A stretch of DNA of 64,000 nt from Hyalella azteca (GCF_000764305.2 NW_025939164.1:1-64000); one strand, 5' to 3'; shown: positions 11,662 to 23,841, counted from the first letter of the stretch. The notes: generated from the letters alone by a model not told the origin. A program made the numbers and translations.

Positions 11662-11679
11662 TAACTTAAGCTTAAGTTA
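11662..11679. repeat. 18-bp perfect palindrome
   Basis: TAACTTAAGCTTAAGTTA is its own reverse complement and sits in a stretch of TTAACTT-like words (11630-11690). No functional assignment is possible. Confidence 0.9.
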
Positions 11680-11944
11680 GCTGAAAAAACTGTGGTGTTT
11701 CTGATACCATCTGCCTTACTGTGTGGAGTGTATGACTACTCTCGAAAGGAAATCTTTGAAACTGCGCGATGCTCAAACTAACTTTGAAATAATATGCGTT
11801 TAAAAATTATTTTTTAAAGACAACATTTCTAAAGAATCCAGTGTTTCCAATGTTACAGATGTACAATGAATTTCTAATTTTATTTTCTAATATTAAAAAA
11901 ATTAATTTTTAAATTTTTTAATATATAATTTTTTCAAAATTATT

Positions 11945-12235
11945 TATTCTGTCAATTGATTCATGCATTGCCTCCAACTTCACACAAGGGTGCAAAAATT
12001 TCTGATCAATTTGACAGGTAAAAGTGAATCAAATATCAATTATAAAATTTGTAGCTGACAAATTATTTTTTCAGTTTTTTTAATACTGAAAAATTTATAA
12101 TTTCTAAAATGATTCATTTTGTCATTTGATTCATGCATTGTCTCCAACTTTACGTAAGTGTGCAAAATTTCAGATCGATAGGATAAGTAGAAGTGTGTTA
12201 AATTTTGATTATAAGATTTGTAGCAGACAGACACA
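11945..12235. repeat. Diverged tandem duplication, about 170-bp spacing
   Basis: GATTCATGCATTGCCTCCAA through TTATAAAATTTGTAGCTGAC (11958-12060) is repeated as GATTCATGCATTGTCTCCAA through TTATAAGATTTGTAGCAGAC (12128-12230). It is AT-rich and noncoding. Confidence 0.8.
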
Positions 12236-13030
12236 CAAACAAGAAGTGAAGTTAAAGAGAAGTGTTGTAATAAAATACGCATTATGCGCTTCAAATATGC
12301 TCAATGAAACATTTCATTGTTTGGGAAAATTTGAAAGAAATTTCGAATATAACTGAAAAAAATTATCACTGTTGACGTTAAGTTTTAATGTCCCTATGTG
12401 GCGACTGTTGGATATAAATGTTGATTGTTGAAAAGAGATATTGTTTTGAGAGAATTATGAAATGTATTACAGATGAATTTTACACAATCGGTGAAAATAT
12501 CGGATTGGATTGTCGTATATTGGAATGGAAGCAACGCATGGAGCCTCAACATTAGGAGCCTCTTTTAGAGCCTCAACGTTATTCATCACTGCTGACGCTG
12601 AACCCTTCATAGAACCTATCATCATTATTAATTAGCAAAATTTACAAGATCCAATGTGACGCGTCGGAAGTGGTTGCTCTCAAAATTCTCAGCCGGCCTA
12701 GCTTTGCCCGTCCATCAACTTTATTACAACGCTAAGCGAAATCAAACCTGAATGAAAATTTATTGTAATTATCATTGAGACTATCCACCGATCAGTGATG
12801 TTATAAGCCATTAACTTTTGTACGATATAGCAGGGGCGACTGTCATCGCATAATTGACAGATTTTCAGTCCAGGCTGTTTGATAGGCCGAGATCAGCCTT
12901 GAACACATGAGCATAGTTTATCGAATTTGAGAGAATGTTGAATAATTAATCAGAGTGCATTAGTGATGTCAAGTCAGCTTCTCCGCTTGCGTAATTAATA
13001 ATTATATATACGTTTTACCGTCATAAACAA
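12236..13030. other. No recognisable feature
   Basis: About 800 bp of AT-rich sequence with no supported gene or repeat. Confidence 0.45.
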
Positions 13031-13357
13031 ATGCAGTACGTTGGCCCAGGCAGTGCACACTGTACAGCCCTCGCTGATTTTCATACAAAAAGTGCAGCCC
13101 GTGAGCTATGTATAAATAACCTCTGTCCATTTATATATTTATAATTTAACGTTCACATTGCACATCATCTAGGCTAACTAAAAAGCTATTGATTATTTCC
13201 TCATCAAAACGAGATCAATTAAGTGAGTGAGATTGAGCCAAATTAGTGTAAGTTTAATTAATTAAGATTAGGCCAAATCAGTGTAAGTTTATGCTCGCTT
13301 TTGTCTAAAACGCCTTCAGAAATGCATCCTATAATCGCTGGAATACAGGAAAATCAG

Positions 13358-13396
13358 CGCTCTGCAACGTTTGGCCTAGACAAACGTTGCAGAGCG
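13358..13396. repeat. Perfect 16-bp hairpin with 7-nt loop
   Basis: CGCTCTGCAACGTTTG (13358-13373) and CAAACGTTGCAGAGCG (13381-13396) are perfect inverted repeats around GCCTAGA. It lies exactly where copy B lacks 635 bp present in copy A, so it marks the deletion or insertion junction. Confidence 0.9.
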
Positions 13397-14328
13397 TATA
13401 GTTTTCCTGGTTTAGACAAAGCTTATAACGACTACACCAAGGTGACATGTCTCTACCGGGTTGGAAAAGGGAAGGCTAACACAAGGATATGTTTATCAAC
13501 TTCGGGATAAAAGAAATTATCTCTTAGCCATGGAGGAAGATGCTAATAAGGGAGTTACTTGAATACGGTAGCTTATTTGGGGTCTAATTGATTTCAAAAT
13601 AATAGTTGACAATTTACATCTTACACGTCCTTGCCCAGGGAAAAGTTTTTGCCGTCCTCAATCTTAAGAAAAGCCTACAGTATTTGGTAGCTGGGTTACA
13701 ATTACAAAAAGGACGGAGTAATTGAACGTCACATCAGCCTGAACAATTGATCGTAACCTATAGAATACATGAACGATCATAAGCATGGTTATAGGCGAGG
13801 TTATGTGCGAGTGGTCGAATAGGCTGCACATGCAGAAGCTGGAGAGAATTTGAGAGTGAAGGAATCCATCGCATCGTGCGACGGAAGTTCTTCATTAGTG
13901 CCGTCTTCTCTTGGACTGTTCGAATGAGGTCGTCAAATTTTCTCAGGCAGGACTGTAGCAATGGAAGCCACACTTGAATTTTTGTGACGTCGCGAGTGAC
14001 GTTTGCTGGAGAGTCTTGAGCCGGGAGTATGTTAGCTGGACACTGCCTTGTGACTCCGCAGACAGTCCGGCTACGGCGGCAACATGCAGGTCGTCGACTC
14101 TTTTGACGTGAGCGTGTGAATCCAGCTCGAAAATTTCGATGGCATTAGAAATATACAATAAAAGAGAAAAACTAATACAGGACCTGAACCTAATATGTGG
14201 GTGGATCGAAGGAGCAATTACGTGAATTCTCGACACTCACATAATTTATCTTTACGTTAATTGTAAGTTAATGGATTTGGGAACGTTACTTTGAAATCTT
14301 GGTCGAATAACCTAATCGAATAATAGCG

Positions 14329-14787
14329 TGACAGTTACGGAAGCAATGGCTTGAAAGCAAAATATAGAATGACTTTAAGCAACAGAAATATCACACAGAA
14401 TAAAATTATCTATTCGTAAAGGTAATATTTACTAAAAAATCGTTATCACCAATTAACATAATTACTTGCTTGCAGAATGAGAGCGAGATAATAGCGAGAT
14501 GAGTCTGTAGTAGTCGCAGACTCGTTAATGGGCTGTTTGTCACAGACCGTAGCTAATATGCGAATTGAGAGAGTATAGCTGTCATTGGTATGCCTCGTCA
14601 CACGGTCGCGACGCACAATTAAAGCGACGCAGTGTAAGCGACACAGCGTACGTCAGCAAGAGATTCAATTCTTATAGTTTTAGAGATTGATGTTACGTGC
14701 TAGCCAGATAAGGTGTTGCCAGTGTGATATATTTTCTTTTTGCCCGCAACGCTGCGCGTTACATTGTACATGTTGCTACATATTTTT
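14329..14787 (-). mobile_element. Probable Ty3/gypsy 3' LTR
   Basis: On the minus strand this reads from TGTAGCAACATGTACAATG to CCGTAACTGTCA, giving TG...CA ends downstream of the integrase. The low-coordinate part is shared with copy A (5373-5668). No second intact LTR was found on the other side of the element, so the limits are tentative. Confidence 0.45.
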
Positions 14788-14939
14788 TCGGTAACAATAT
14801 AGTGGTATTCAAAATTGGGGCGTAGTTTTGAAAGTCGTTTTATTGTGGCATGTGCCGTACAAAACACCGTTGTCCAAGAGATAATGAACGGGGTTTCGTT
14901 TTTTTGTTAGTTTGATCCAAATTTCCATCCATGCCCTCA

Positions 14940-16139
14940 TCCAAAACAGTTTTTAAGTAAGAGCAAATTTACACAAAGCGGTGCGTAGCGACGCGAAAAT
15001 AGTCTTCGTAATTATATATAGGGTCTTTGTGACCCGCGCTCTCAATTGCTGCGGGATGGCTAGGATCGTAACCAAACAGCAAAAATGTGGCGTGTCTTTT
15101 ATGGTCGCATTGTAGGTGGTTGTAATGGTTGTCATGACTTCAGGAAGCCACATATCACATTCTGAAAAATTTTCGGCATGAACGAAATGTTTCGGGACAC
15201 GCATTATTTTTTTTTATTTCTCCTTTCAGTCAAACCATCTCCTGAGGCGTGATGTGGCGCTATTTCCACGTTTTCAATACGGTAATTATCGTAAAGACTC
15301 TTCATAAATTCGGACGTGAATTCTTTTGCATTATTGGATATTACTTTCTTAGGGCAGCCGAACACCGAAAACAAGTGTACTCTCAAAGCTGTCGCGATCG
15401 TCTCGGGACGCCGGTCTACAATTGGGACAATGACCGCGAAGCGGACCAGATAATCGGTAGCTACCAGGATGTATTTATTACGATTTCATGTTTCCAGAAG
15501 GATGTCAAGTAGGTCCATGTATACAATTGCCCATGGTGCATTCGGGATTTGGAATTTCCCGACCGTAGCCTTTTGTGTTATGCAGCTGGTCGCCAAGTAA
15601 CAACTGTCGGAATTGTGGACAAAATCTAGTGTTGCTTGGCTTTCACTATAATTATACAAGTTAAATTGAAAACCTTTTAACGTACGTTCGTGACCACAAT
15701 GGCCAGATGTTGCTGGTGTATGACAAATTTTTATCGTTTCTGTATAGAATTTATCGGAAATGCATAGTGGTAATCCGGCACGTATTACTTGCCGTTTGTA
15801 ATAGAGAATATTCCTCTCAATGAAGAAATGTGCAACGCGCGCAGTTCGTTTCTTAATTGTTCCATCCTGTGTATACTGGTCAGCAAGTAGCCAATGTCTT
15901 AGCTGACACCAAGTCTCACATTCTGATTGCGCAGAAATTAACTCGTCGTCATCTCGCCACGGCAGAAACGCATAGCGCTCGGTCAACGGGGCCGTTGCCG
16001 TGGTTTGGGTTACTCTTTCTTCGAACCATCCATCCTCTATTTGAGTTGTTATGTTCGTGTCTACATTGGAGTGCGAGCGTAAACGAGAGAGCGTTTCGGC
16101 AATGATATTTAGTTTGCCTGGAAGGCATCTTAATTCCAT
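14940..16139 (-). pseudogene. Ty3/gypsy pol fragment (RNase H end, H2C2 finger, integrase core)
   Basis: The minus-strand frame from 16139 begins with LPGKLNIIAETLSR, the RNase H-to-integrase border. It continues to ISDKFY...ICHTPATSGHCGH and RTLKGF, an HHCC-type finger in which the second Cys pair is poorly kept. Next comes the core start FQIPNAPWAIVYMDLL with the first catalytic Asp. A TGA stop near 15486 interrupts it. The next frame gives VFGCPKKVISNNAKEF, where the expected second Asp is Asn, and GLTERRN with the Glu. A further frameshift near 15200 leads to MWLPEVM. Reverse transcriptase, protease and gag are absent. It is a dead internal fragment. Confidence 0.9.
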
Positions 16140-16503
16140 GTTGTAAATTTGGGACTGTCTGTAGTAGTCACTTTACGTTTAAACAGCGTGTTGTTTATAG
16201 CGCGTTTTGAGAATACGAGGCTTACTGCGAGACCGAATACAACCTCATACGAAATCACGACCAGGACGGTTTTTGAACGCTTCATTAAAGCACGGATTGG
16301 AGAATGTTTCCACGACTTTCATTGCAGACTTTTGTATAACTGTACTATTGCTAACAGGGTTTGATTTGTCTGGTTTCGCATATTGTGTTATATGCCACTA
16401 CATACAGTACAGCATAGTATATAGTGTAAAGTTTGCTACAGTACACCACAGTATATAGTGCGAAGTTTGTTACAGTACAGCACAGTATTCATCTCAAAGG
16501 CAT

Positions 16504-16648
16504 GGGCCTATACTTTCAAAAAAGTTAAGAGATCGTAAGTTCATCAGCCAATCATTGACGGTCTTTCGAGCAAAATCCACCAATCATAGACAAGAAAATA
16601 GAGTATAAGTACTTACGTTCACTTAGCGAGTTTTGAAAGTGTGGCCCC
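16504..16648 (-). mobile_element. MITE family M1, copy c
   Basis: From GGGCCTATACTTTCAAAAAA to GTTTTGAAAGTGTGGCCCC, reverse orientation. It occupies the same position in the duplicated block as copy b (6487-6636). Confidence 0.95.
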
Positions 16649-16779
16649 AGATGTCTGAGGCTAGGCCTGCCGAGCTGATATACAAATGTATCCTCATTAC
16701 AATAAATATTTATTCCTGCCCCTCTTATTTAGAGCCGCTTTATTTTCGCTACGAAAACGTGCGCCTATAAAATAGGAGT

Positions 16780-16985
16780 CATAACGTGGCTTGAATAAGC
16801 AGCACTTGGCTTGGATAAGCAGCACTTGGCTTGGATAAGCAGCACTTGGCTTGGATAAGCAGCACCTGGCTTGGATAAGCAGCACTTGGCTTGGATAAGC
16901 AGCACTTGGCTTGGTAAGCAGCACTTGGCTTGGTAAGCAGCACTTGGCTTGGTAAGCAGCACTTGGCTTGGATAAGCAGCATTTT
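16780..16985. repeat. 20-bp minisatellite (TAAGCAGCACTTGGCTTGGA), about 10 copies
   Basis: Near-perfect 20-bp units. Three units around 16905-16965 have lost one base (TTGGTAAGC instead of TTGGATAAGC). It is the expanded counterpart of 6773-6835. Confidence 0.95.
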
Positions 16986-17050
16986 TTCATTTCTAGGAAA
17001 TACCAACAAAGGAAAGATGAGTTTTTATCAATTATTTAAATATAAATCAA

Positions 17051-18240
17051 ATCGCCCGGAAACAGTCAATTTTCACCCGTGATTTTAGAAAACCACAGGG
17101 AGGACGAAAATTTCACCCGCGATTTTGAAACTTCAAAAAAACTCATGCACGGGAAAATTCCCCGCAAATATACATCATCCTTAGCGTGGGGGGGGCTGGT
17201 GCAGTTCGAAGGCCCTCAAAAAGACTGCTACTTGTTTAGGAAGTGGCACTTATTTGTTAAGGAAACAGCAGTTATTTGGGTGCTGGAGTGCTCTCATGTT
17301 CTCGTCCAGGCCGTCCCACGCTTATTGAAACGCGTGGCCTTTGCGATCCTTCGGCTGTCGCGATCCTCAATTACATAGGTGCATGCTCATTTAGAAACCT
17401 TTTTAATAATGGAATAATCCAGTATTATACTAATGGAATTCACCGTTATTCACGGCTTGAAGAAATGTAATCACGGCATGCAAATCCATCAAACCACAGC
17501 TCAAAAAAAACAGTCGCGGTTCAGAGACTAGATGTTTACCTCACTCGATATCTATCAGTCACACCCGTTTCCCCCGCCCACCTACAGTCATAGTCTAAAC
17601 TAAAAGGTTCTATCTTAGTTTAAATGGATAGCTTACAACAAGAGCTTCCTAATGAGGCTAAAATCTTCGAAATTGTCTCATAGGAAATCTAGAAATAATA
17701 GTTTTTCAAAAAAGTGTTAAAAATTGGTCCATTTTCGAGACGTAATTTAATAAAGGAAAAAATTCATAGCTTATTCACTTCCATTTATATTCCGCTTATA
17801 TATATATGGTATTTTTATTAAAAAATTTCATCTTTCAGCTATATAATTTTCAATACGATCAGAGGAAAAAATTTTCTTGTGCCCATACATGTCCTCCTAA
17901 TAGGGGAAATAGCATGTCACTCAAGTTTGATAAACCAATATTTGTAAAAATGAGCATACTATAAATGTAAGCAAAACATTGATGTATGACTTCCATTACA
18001 ACTTCATGCGAGAGAAAATGTAGGTATCGCAAAACTACTGATCAGTGATCACTGAACACTGATAGTCTGTCGTCTGACACCGACTCTCTCTCACTCTGCT
18101 ATGAGCATGACATCCAAACCGATGACTTCTAGAAAGATATGACAGTATAATCAAGACTTATTTGACATATCGAATTAGCCTAAAGATCTTTTTCTAGCTT
18201 CAAATCAAAATAAAAAAGCAATCAAATAGAATAAAAAGTA
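17051..18240. other. No recognisable feature
   Basis: About 1.2 kb. A short partial tandem duplication (TTTCACCCGTGATTTT and TTTCACCCGCGATTTT near 17070-17130) is visible, but no gene. Confidence 0.4.
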
Positions 18241-18350
18241 AAAAATGAAACTACTGACTGCAGATAAAAGAATTTGCAGAAATAGTATATCTACGCGCAC
18301 AGCTGTTTGATGATCGAACAAAATGCTTCGTAGCTAAAAAATCTAAAGAT

Positions 18351-18605
18351 ATGAAGAGAAATGTCACTGAAAGGAATCCAATCATGGATGAATACGAGAG
18401 AGCATTGAATAATGAGACTATATTTAAAATAATGAATATTATTCAAAAAGATAACCATGAATTGTATACGACGGAGATAAGTAAGATTACACATAATGAA
18501 GACGATAATAAAATACATAAATTAGCAGGTGGTATCAACACGCACTTCTCGGACAAATTTTCGACCAGACTCGCGGCCGGTCTCACGGCCAATCTCCAAA
18601 TTTAA
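18351..18605 (+). other. Unassigned 84-codon open frame
   Basis: The frame starts ATG AAG AGA AAT at 18351 and has a plausible polar, charged composition (NPIMDEYERALNNETIF, IHKLAGGINTHFSDKF). It remains open upstream for a few codons. There is no clear splice context, no recognisable domain and no supporting neighbour. It could be an exon, a TE remnant or chance. Confidence 0.15.
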
Positions 18606-19590
18606 TGATCAAGGAATATCTCCCTAACTAATGAACGCCGCTCTATGAAACTTGGTACGCTTATTAATTAGGACCTACCGGTGATGTTTAGATCGTAAAA
18701 ATTTTAAATTTAGCCTTAATTCGTGAGTTATATGATACGGGCCGAAATTCGCAATGATCAAGAAATTTTTTCCAAATTACTGAGCAGATTTGAACGAAGT
18801 TTTGAAAATGTATTTCTAACTACTAAGAAGCAAAGTTGCGATTTTGTAATGCCCGCTATCAACGTTAATAATAATAAATCTCTTTGAATATCAATTAAAA
18901 TGGCATCATAATTTTACTTTACCGAAGAATTTAGAATACAATTTAATCTATTTTGGCTGATTTATTTACAAGTTTTCGAAATGAATAAAAATCGCTGTTC
19001 ACAAACACACCACTAAATAAAATTAATGAATGGCTACGAGTGCCCAACAGTTGGACAGGAAAGAATATAAATCTGGAGAACATAAATCACCCTGATAAAA
19101 CTTAGCCTGTTCCATTATGGCACTTATTTACTGTGTAATTATCAGTCATTTGTCACGTGAAAAGTCATTTGCGTGCCGACATGAGCAAACGTGTACTTGA
19201 TAAATGGATCACACTTGTATACGACCATACACCTGCACAAATCTATTATTCATTCACCTTTCATTCAGCAGTTGTAGTGAAAAATATGACGTACTGTAGC
19301 AGGTTAGCGCGGCGTTTCCCAGGCTTCATAATTCCTACTATTTGAAACCCTATTATTCCCGTAACCCCTTTTATTGGTATTTGCAATAAATCTTATGTAT
19401 TATAATTTAGTAGAAGCCCCTTCAAACCCATATTTTACATAGAAGATAGGACCTCCATTTCACTCTCGCTCAAAATGAGGAAAAACTTTGCCTATTTTGA
19501 ATTTATGTTTTATTTACCAATTGTAAGTACATATTTAAATTTTTCATCCTAGCTTATCTTTCACTCCTCCGCTATTCTATCTCTGTGTAA
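18606..19590. other. No recognisable feature
   Basis: About 1 kb of AT-rich sequence without supported genes or repeats. Confidence 0.4.
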
Positions 19591-19653
19591 TTTTACTTCC
19601 AGGCAATACCCAGACACCATAAGTATCCTGGATACGCCCCTCCCAAACAACCC

Positions 19654-19940
19654 ATATCACGTTAAGTGCGGGACGACCCACGGGTGGGTGGCAGGGTCTT
19701 TTTACCGGATAAATTCCGCGATTTAGTTTTTTTTTTTAATTGCGTTTGTCGACAAAAATTTATGATGGCAGTACTGCCACATTAAAATATAAACTGTACG
19801 AAAAAGGAAAATTTAATTTTTGCACCTGAACCCAAAAATTTACCAGTATATTTTGAATTATAGGCCTTTTTAACAGCGGACTTGGCCGTTTTTAGGCCAG
19901 CTAACAGCGCTGTGGGTCGTTGCCGCACTTAACGTGATAT
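19654..19940. mobile_element. MITE family M3, TIR ATATCACGTTAAGTGCGG
   Basis: The left end ATATCACGTTAAGTGCGG, followed by GACGACCCAC, is mirrored by GTGGGTCGTTGC and CCGCACTTAACGTGATAT at the right. The element is 287 bp and noncoding. A second copy at 30183-30710 holds another element within it. Confidence 0.85.
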
Positions 19941-20072
19941 ATAGATGTGGTGTCAGGCTGTTAACACACAAAATCACACTCACGCAAACTTTGACTAATC
20001 TATATCTGATTTGACAACAATATTCTTGCCCGACGGTTTATAAGCGGTATTTTTTTATCCTACGGCCTTCTT

Positions 20073-20225
20073 TTTAGCGCGTTTTCTCATTTATGGAAAA
20101 AATTGCATTATTGTGCTCGTTATGTCCGTCTGTCTGTCTGTCCGTCAGTGACTATCACGTTTTCGTCCACGAGAAAATGCGCTCTCTAGCTGTCACTCAG
20201 TGCAGTGAGTACTGAGTTATATTTG
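20073..20225 (+). mobile_element. (GTCY)n hairpin element M2, copy a
   Basis: TTTTTAGCGCGTTTTCTCAT, then ATTGTGCTCGTTATGTCCGT and the (GTCY)n core, then TTTTCGTCCACGAGAAAATG, GCGCTCT and CACTCAGTGCAGTGAGTACT. The two GCGC(A/G)TTTTCTC arms are inverted around the core. It is followed by the ACTCACTGCAGTGAGT-type palindrome, slightly degraded here. Confidence 0.9.
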
Positions 20226-20505
20226 TTTTAAACTGTCAAACCCAAATGAACAAACTTTACTAATCTATATCCAATTAACTAATCTATATCCAATTAACTA
20301 ATCTATATCTATATAATTTTACTTCTGGTAAAATCCCGACACGAAAAGAATCCAGGATACGGCCTTCCCAAGCAACGCACGTATACGTACTTGTGTCAGG
20401 TTGTAAGCACAGAAAACCACACTCACACACACTTTGACTAATCTATAACCATTTGAGAACATTATGGTAGCGCAGCCGTGCACCACCAATTTTGTAATCT
20501 ACCGT

Positions 20506-20830
20506 GAACCACTCGGCTTTGTCCTCCTCCGGCTTTGCATAGAACCTACCGTGAACCACCAGGCCGCGGATCGAATATAACTTCCGGGAATCATTAAATT
20601 ACGTAATTTTTACGTTCACCGCATCTGAGGTTAGGTTTCAGATAGCATAGTTCAGTTACAAAATTTATCGTCCTTCGACGAGTGGCCGTTGGACCGAGGG
20701 CTGGTTCGACGCACGGCCTAGACATGATTGTCCAGAAGTGTTGAAGGCTACGTTCCGGAAGGCAGGAATAATGATGATCCATTACATCCAGGGCAGGGGT
20801 GGTCTTCGGCAGGCGACCCAACATTTTACT
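20506..20830. repeat. Dispersed repeat R3, copy 1
   Basis: CTCGGCTTTGTCCTCCTCCG, GTGAACCACCAGGCCGCGGA and ATTGTCCAGAAGTGTTGAAG are all found again, in order, at 27885-28215. It is relatively GC-rich. No terminal repeat or domain could be recognised, so the class is unknown. Confidence 0.8.
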
Positions 20831-21487
20831 GCACCGACAGGTTTTTTTTAACGGCATTTTTTGTCCTGCGGCCTCATCTTTTGAAGTACTGTCGCCATGT
20901 AGTTTTGTTCTGAGGCTTTCCTGTGCCAGCGGCTACTCGTTGTCTCCAAAGCCTAAGTTTGGTTACACTCAGTTGAATAATACTCAATATTTAATTCTAA
21001 TTTCCTAACCCATAAGATGTGTCATTTATTCAGTACATTCTCCAGGAGATGAAGATAAATTGAATTTAGTGACGAAAACAAAATAATTTAAAAAATAATT
21101 TCTTTCAAAATAAGTACCGCAGTAAAAATGTTTTTTTTTCGTGAAAACGAGATTTGAATTTTATTTTTTATTTTCTCCGCGTTTCAAGTTATTCCAAAAG
21201 CTCCGAAACCTGGTTTTTGCTTTGTTTATTTGCACTACTTGTATCATGTGTTTATTTTTCATTTGTTTAAAGTGTCACAAGTGTCACACATCGGTAAAAA
21301 TTTGAGTTAATGTTGTTTCATTTGGCCTGAATAAACATTATGAGCTTTGTGAAACTCATGAACAGTGTTATATTTGACAAATATTGTTTTCATCAAAATC
21401 TAAATTTCTCTCTCGGCTGCTTCGAAACGACTGTCTGCGGTAAATTATAAATTAGAGCAATTTCCTACATGTTTATTCGACCGCTTT
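20831..21487. other. No recognisable feature
   Basis: About 650 bp of AT-rich sequence with no supported feature. Confidence 0.4.
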
Positions 21488-21566
21488 AGCTGTGAATGTT
21501 CTGCCCTGTTGAGAATCGGTGACAGACCTACCGCCCAATGAAAGCTGAAACCGTTATTATTAATTA
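21488..21566 (+). mobile_element. SINE family S1, 3' fragment
   Basis: GCTGTGAATGTTCTGCCCTG ... GAGAATCGGTGACAGACCTA ... GAAAGCTGAAACCGTTATTA matches the 3' half and (ATT) tail of the SINE at 57783-57975. Confidence 0.8.
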
Positions 21567-23720
21567 AATTTCGGAGGGCTACATAATATGACTATTTCGA
21601 CTCTCGCTAAAAGGCTGCTGTCTTTGACTCTAAAAGTAGGATGGCTGTCGATCCTTCTTACTTGAAATCTTTAATACAACGAAACGTCTTGCTCGCTATT
21701 TCTATAAAAGATAAACATTGTATAGCGGTCAACTGCTAACAAAATTCATGAAGGCCTCAGGAGAAGAAACGGTCGGTACAAGGCTTGTTAGCTCTCGTTC
21801 AAAGCAGCGCGATCAGGGAGGCCCACTGACTCCGCGCCCACATCTGCTCTGATTACAATTAATGGATGAACTTGTTTGACCATCCGGAATGGATGAACTT
21901 GCTTGACTATAGGACGTACCTACTGGTGACGCATCAATTCATTATCCCTAAGGCAATGAGAGTTACGTCTTCCAGAGACCCATAATGGAGGTAAAATTAT
22001 GGCACACTGTGAATTGTAATTCTAATTAAATATAGGAGAAAACGTACAATGCATTCAATTCTAAACAGATAACTCTTGAAAGTCTGGGCTCTACGTTCCA
22101 ACAGGGATTGCAAATGGATTAGGTGTTCTTTGTACTCTCAGGTACGCATGTGCAAAAAAAATTATTTAGGCTAAAGCTTGAGCCTCTGAGAAAATGGAAA
22201 ATGACTAATCCTTACGTACGACAAGAACTGAAACATATAATTTTCTAGCTCCGCCCGAGTTTGAATAGAAAGAGGACCAATATATTTTTATTCGAGCGGT
22301 ACATCGGCCCCTCGTATTCCTATTTGGAGTATACATATTGACGTTCAAAGAAGAGTAACTGAGTAACTCTGTAAAACATGATGAACGGATAGATGCACAT
22401 GCGTTCTATTAATAGATAAATCAATTTCAGTTGGTCAAATTTAAACAATAATTGCATTGCATTCTTAAAGAGTTGCATCAGAGCATTCAGAACGATATGA
22501 TATAAGCAGTGATGAAAAGAAGTAATGCTTTTTCTTTCAAATCGGCTGCGGTTTTCAATCAGATGGTGAAGTTTGCTGAGGACGTGCAAAAAATATAGCT
22601 CCTTCCAGCATACAAGTCTTTTAAGGAGGTTAATGATTAACAATTTTTCTCGCAACTTTGCGTAATCACACAATAGAACACCGATAAGAACGTAAATGAA
22701 GCCAGCTTATCATTAATATCACGGGTATACAAATAAATTGCTTTGTGTTTTCCACTAACTCAGAAGGTCCCATTTTCGTGTTCTGCAGAAATTTCGGGGA
22801 GCGGGGATTACAATTTCTTCCTTGGGGATCTCAATCCGAAGATGACGCGACTCTACTTGAATAAATGTACTAAAGTTATAATGACTGTGTTATTCAGTCA
22901 GCAGTGCGTGTATTCAACAGGAGACACGCAGAAAAAGCATAGCGGCGGTCCAAAGCGAAAGCTTTTTTTATAGATCCGCAGCTCATTACGCTATTCAAAC
23001 TCCCATTTTGATATGCACGTAGTTTTGGCACTCATTAATCCCGCGCACCTCCGAGTTTTGTAAGATAGAATTTATATTGTAATGTGAAAAGGAATATGGA
23101 GACTAACGTAAAAAGAAATATGGGACTAGCATGTAACCCAGAACGTCGCGTGTTAGATGCACATTGTAATGCTGAATCTACTCATGGAGCAGCGCATGAA
23201 TAATGAAGATCATGCTGACACATTTCACTGGTACATGTCGAGGTGCAAATTCAGCTGAACACACTCAGTTGTGATCATTTGCGATCTTAAGTCATCAATC
23301 GCATCATCAATCGTCTTAGCAAATAGGGAGCATCTGTTTAGGAGCTTCGCCACTTCACCTGAACTAACGCTGAGCACGGAGGATATGCTCTTCATAACAG
23401 ACGAACATCTATGTGTGATGAAAAAAATTTTGTTAAAACACAAATTGAGACTTCTCGCACATAACTTTCCTTGTAAAAAATAGAAAATTTGAACATACTT
23501 CTATCATCTTCGGTTATAATTCCACTTTATTTTATATCTTTTTATTTTTTCAACCAGAAAGTTGAGATTTTCTTGATGAACAGTCAAATCTAAATGTCAA
23601 CATTTGATTGTGAAGCGGATGGCATCTAGCGGAGCTAGATGCCATTGGCAGTGGAGACAAATGATCTCTGACAGACAGCTGTAGGCACGCGATCGACAAA
23701 TAAAACCAACTGTTTCAATA
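21567..23720. other. No supported gene upstream of the 23.8-kb gene
   Basis: Open frames at 22320-22673 (minus) and 22743-22973 (plus) have unremarkable composition, no recognisable motif and no clear splice context. No repeat was recognised. Confidence 0.4.
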
Positions 23721-23732
23721 ATATCATGAAGC

Positions 23733-23738
23733 TATAAA
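23733..23738 (+). promoter_or_regulatory. TATA box of the secreted 8-Cys protein gene
   Basis: TATAAA in the context GCTATAAAGCC lies 104 bp before the start codon. A TCACAGG initiator-like sequence follows at 23761-23767, about 28 bp downstream of the TATA box. This would give a 5' UTR near 80 nt. Spacing fits a focused RNA polymerase II promoter. Confidence 0.65.
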
Positions 23739-23841
23739 GCCACATCATGTATCGTACCAAGTCACAGGTCTTCTAACAGCCTTTCGTTCACGACGCGTTT
23801 TGCCTTAGCCTCTGACCGTTCAAGCCTTTACGACTACCAAC

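Larger units (their letters stand above)
13031..17050. repeat. Composite duplicated block, copy B
   Basis: Second copy of the block at 180-7050. It lacks the 545-1180 segment of copy A, where instead a hairpin sits, and lacks the Penelope-bearing insertion. It keeps the Ty3/gypsy pol segment and has 13870-14245 inverted relative to copy A. Confidence 0.85.
19590..20470. repeat. Duplicated noncoding repeat with a MITE inside one copy
   Basis: GTGTAATTTTACTTCCAGGC ... GTATCCTGGATACG ... GTGTCAGGCTGTTAACAC ... CTTTGACTAATCTATATC occurs around 19590-20010 and again around 20310-20455. In the first copy the 287-bp MITE at 19654-19940 sits between the two halves. In the second copy the halves are almost contiguous, showing the empty site. 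Confidence 0.75.

Noticed and set aside
16697..17009. Ala/Ser/Cys-Leu repeat proteins on the minus strand
   Set aside because: All three overlapping frames are the 20-bp minisatellite read in different registers.
22320..22673. 117-codon minus-strand frame, the longest in its region
   Set aside because: The composition is typical of AT-rich chance frames (Leu, Phe, Ile, Lys). No domain or clear splice sites were seen.
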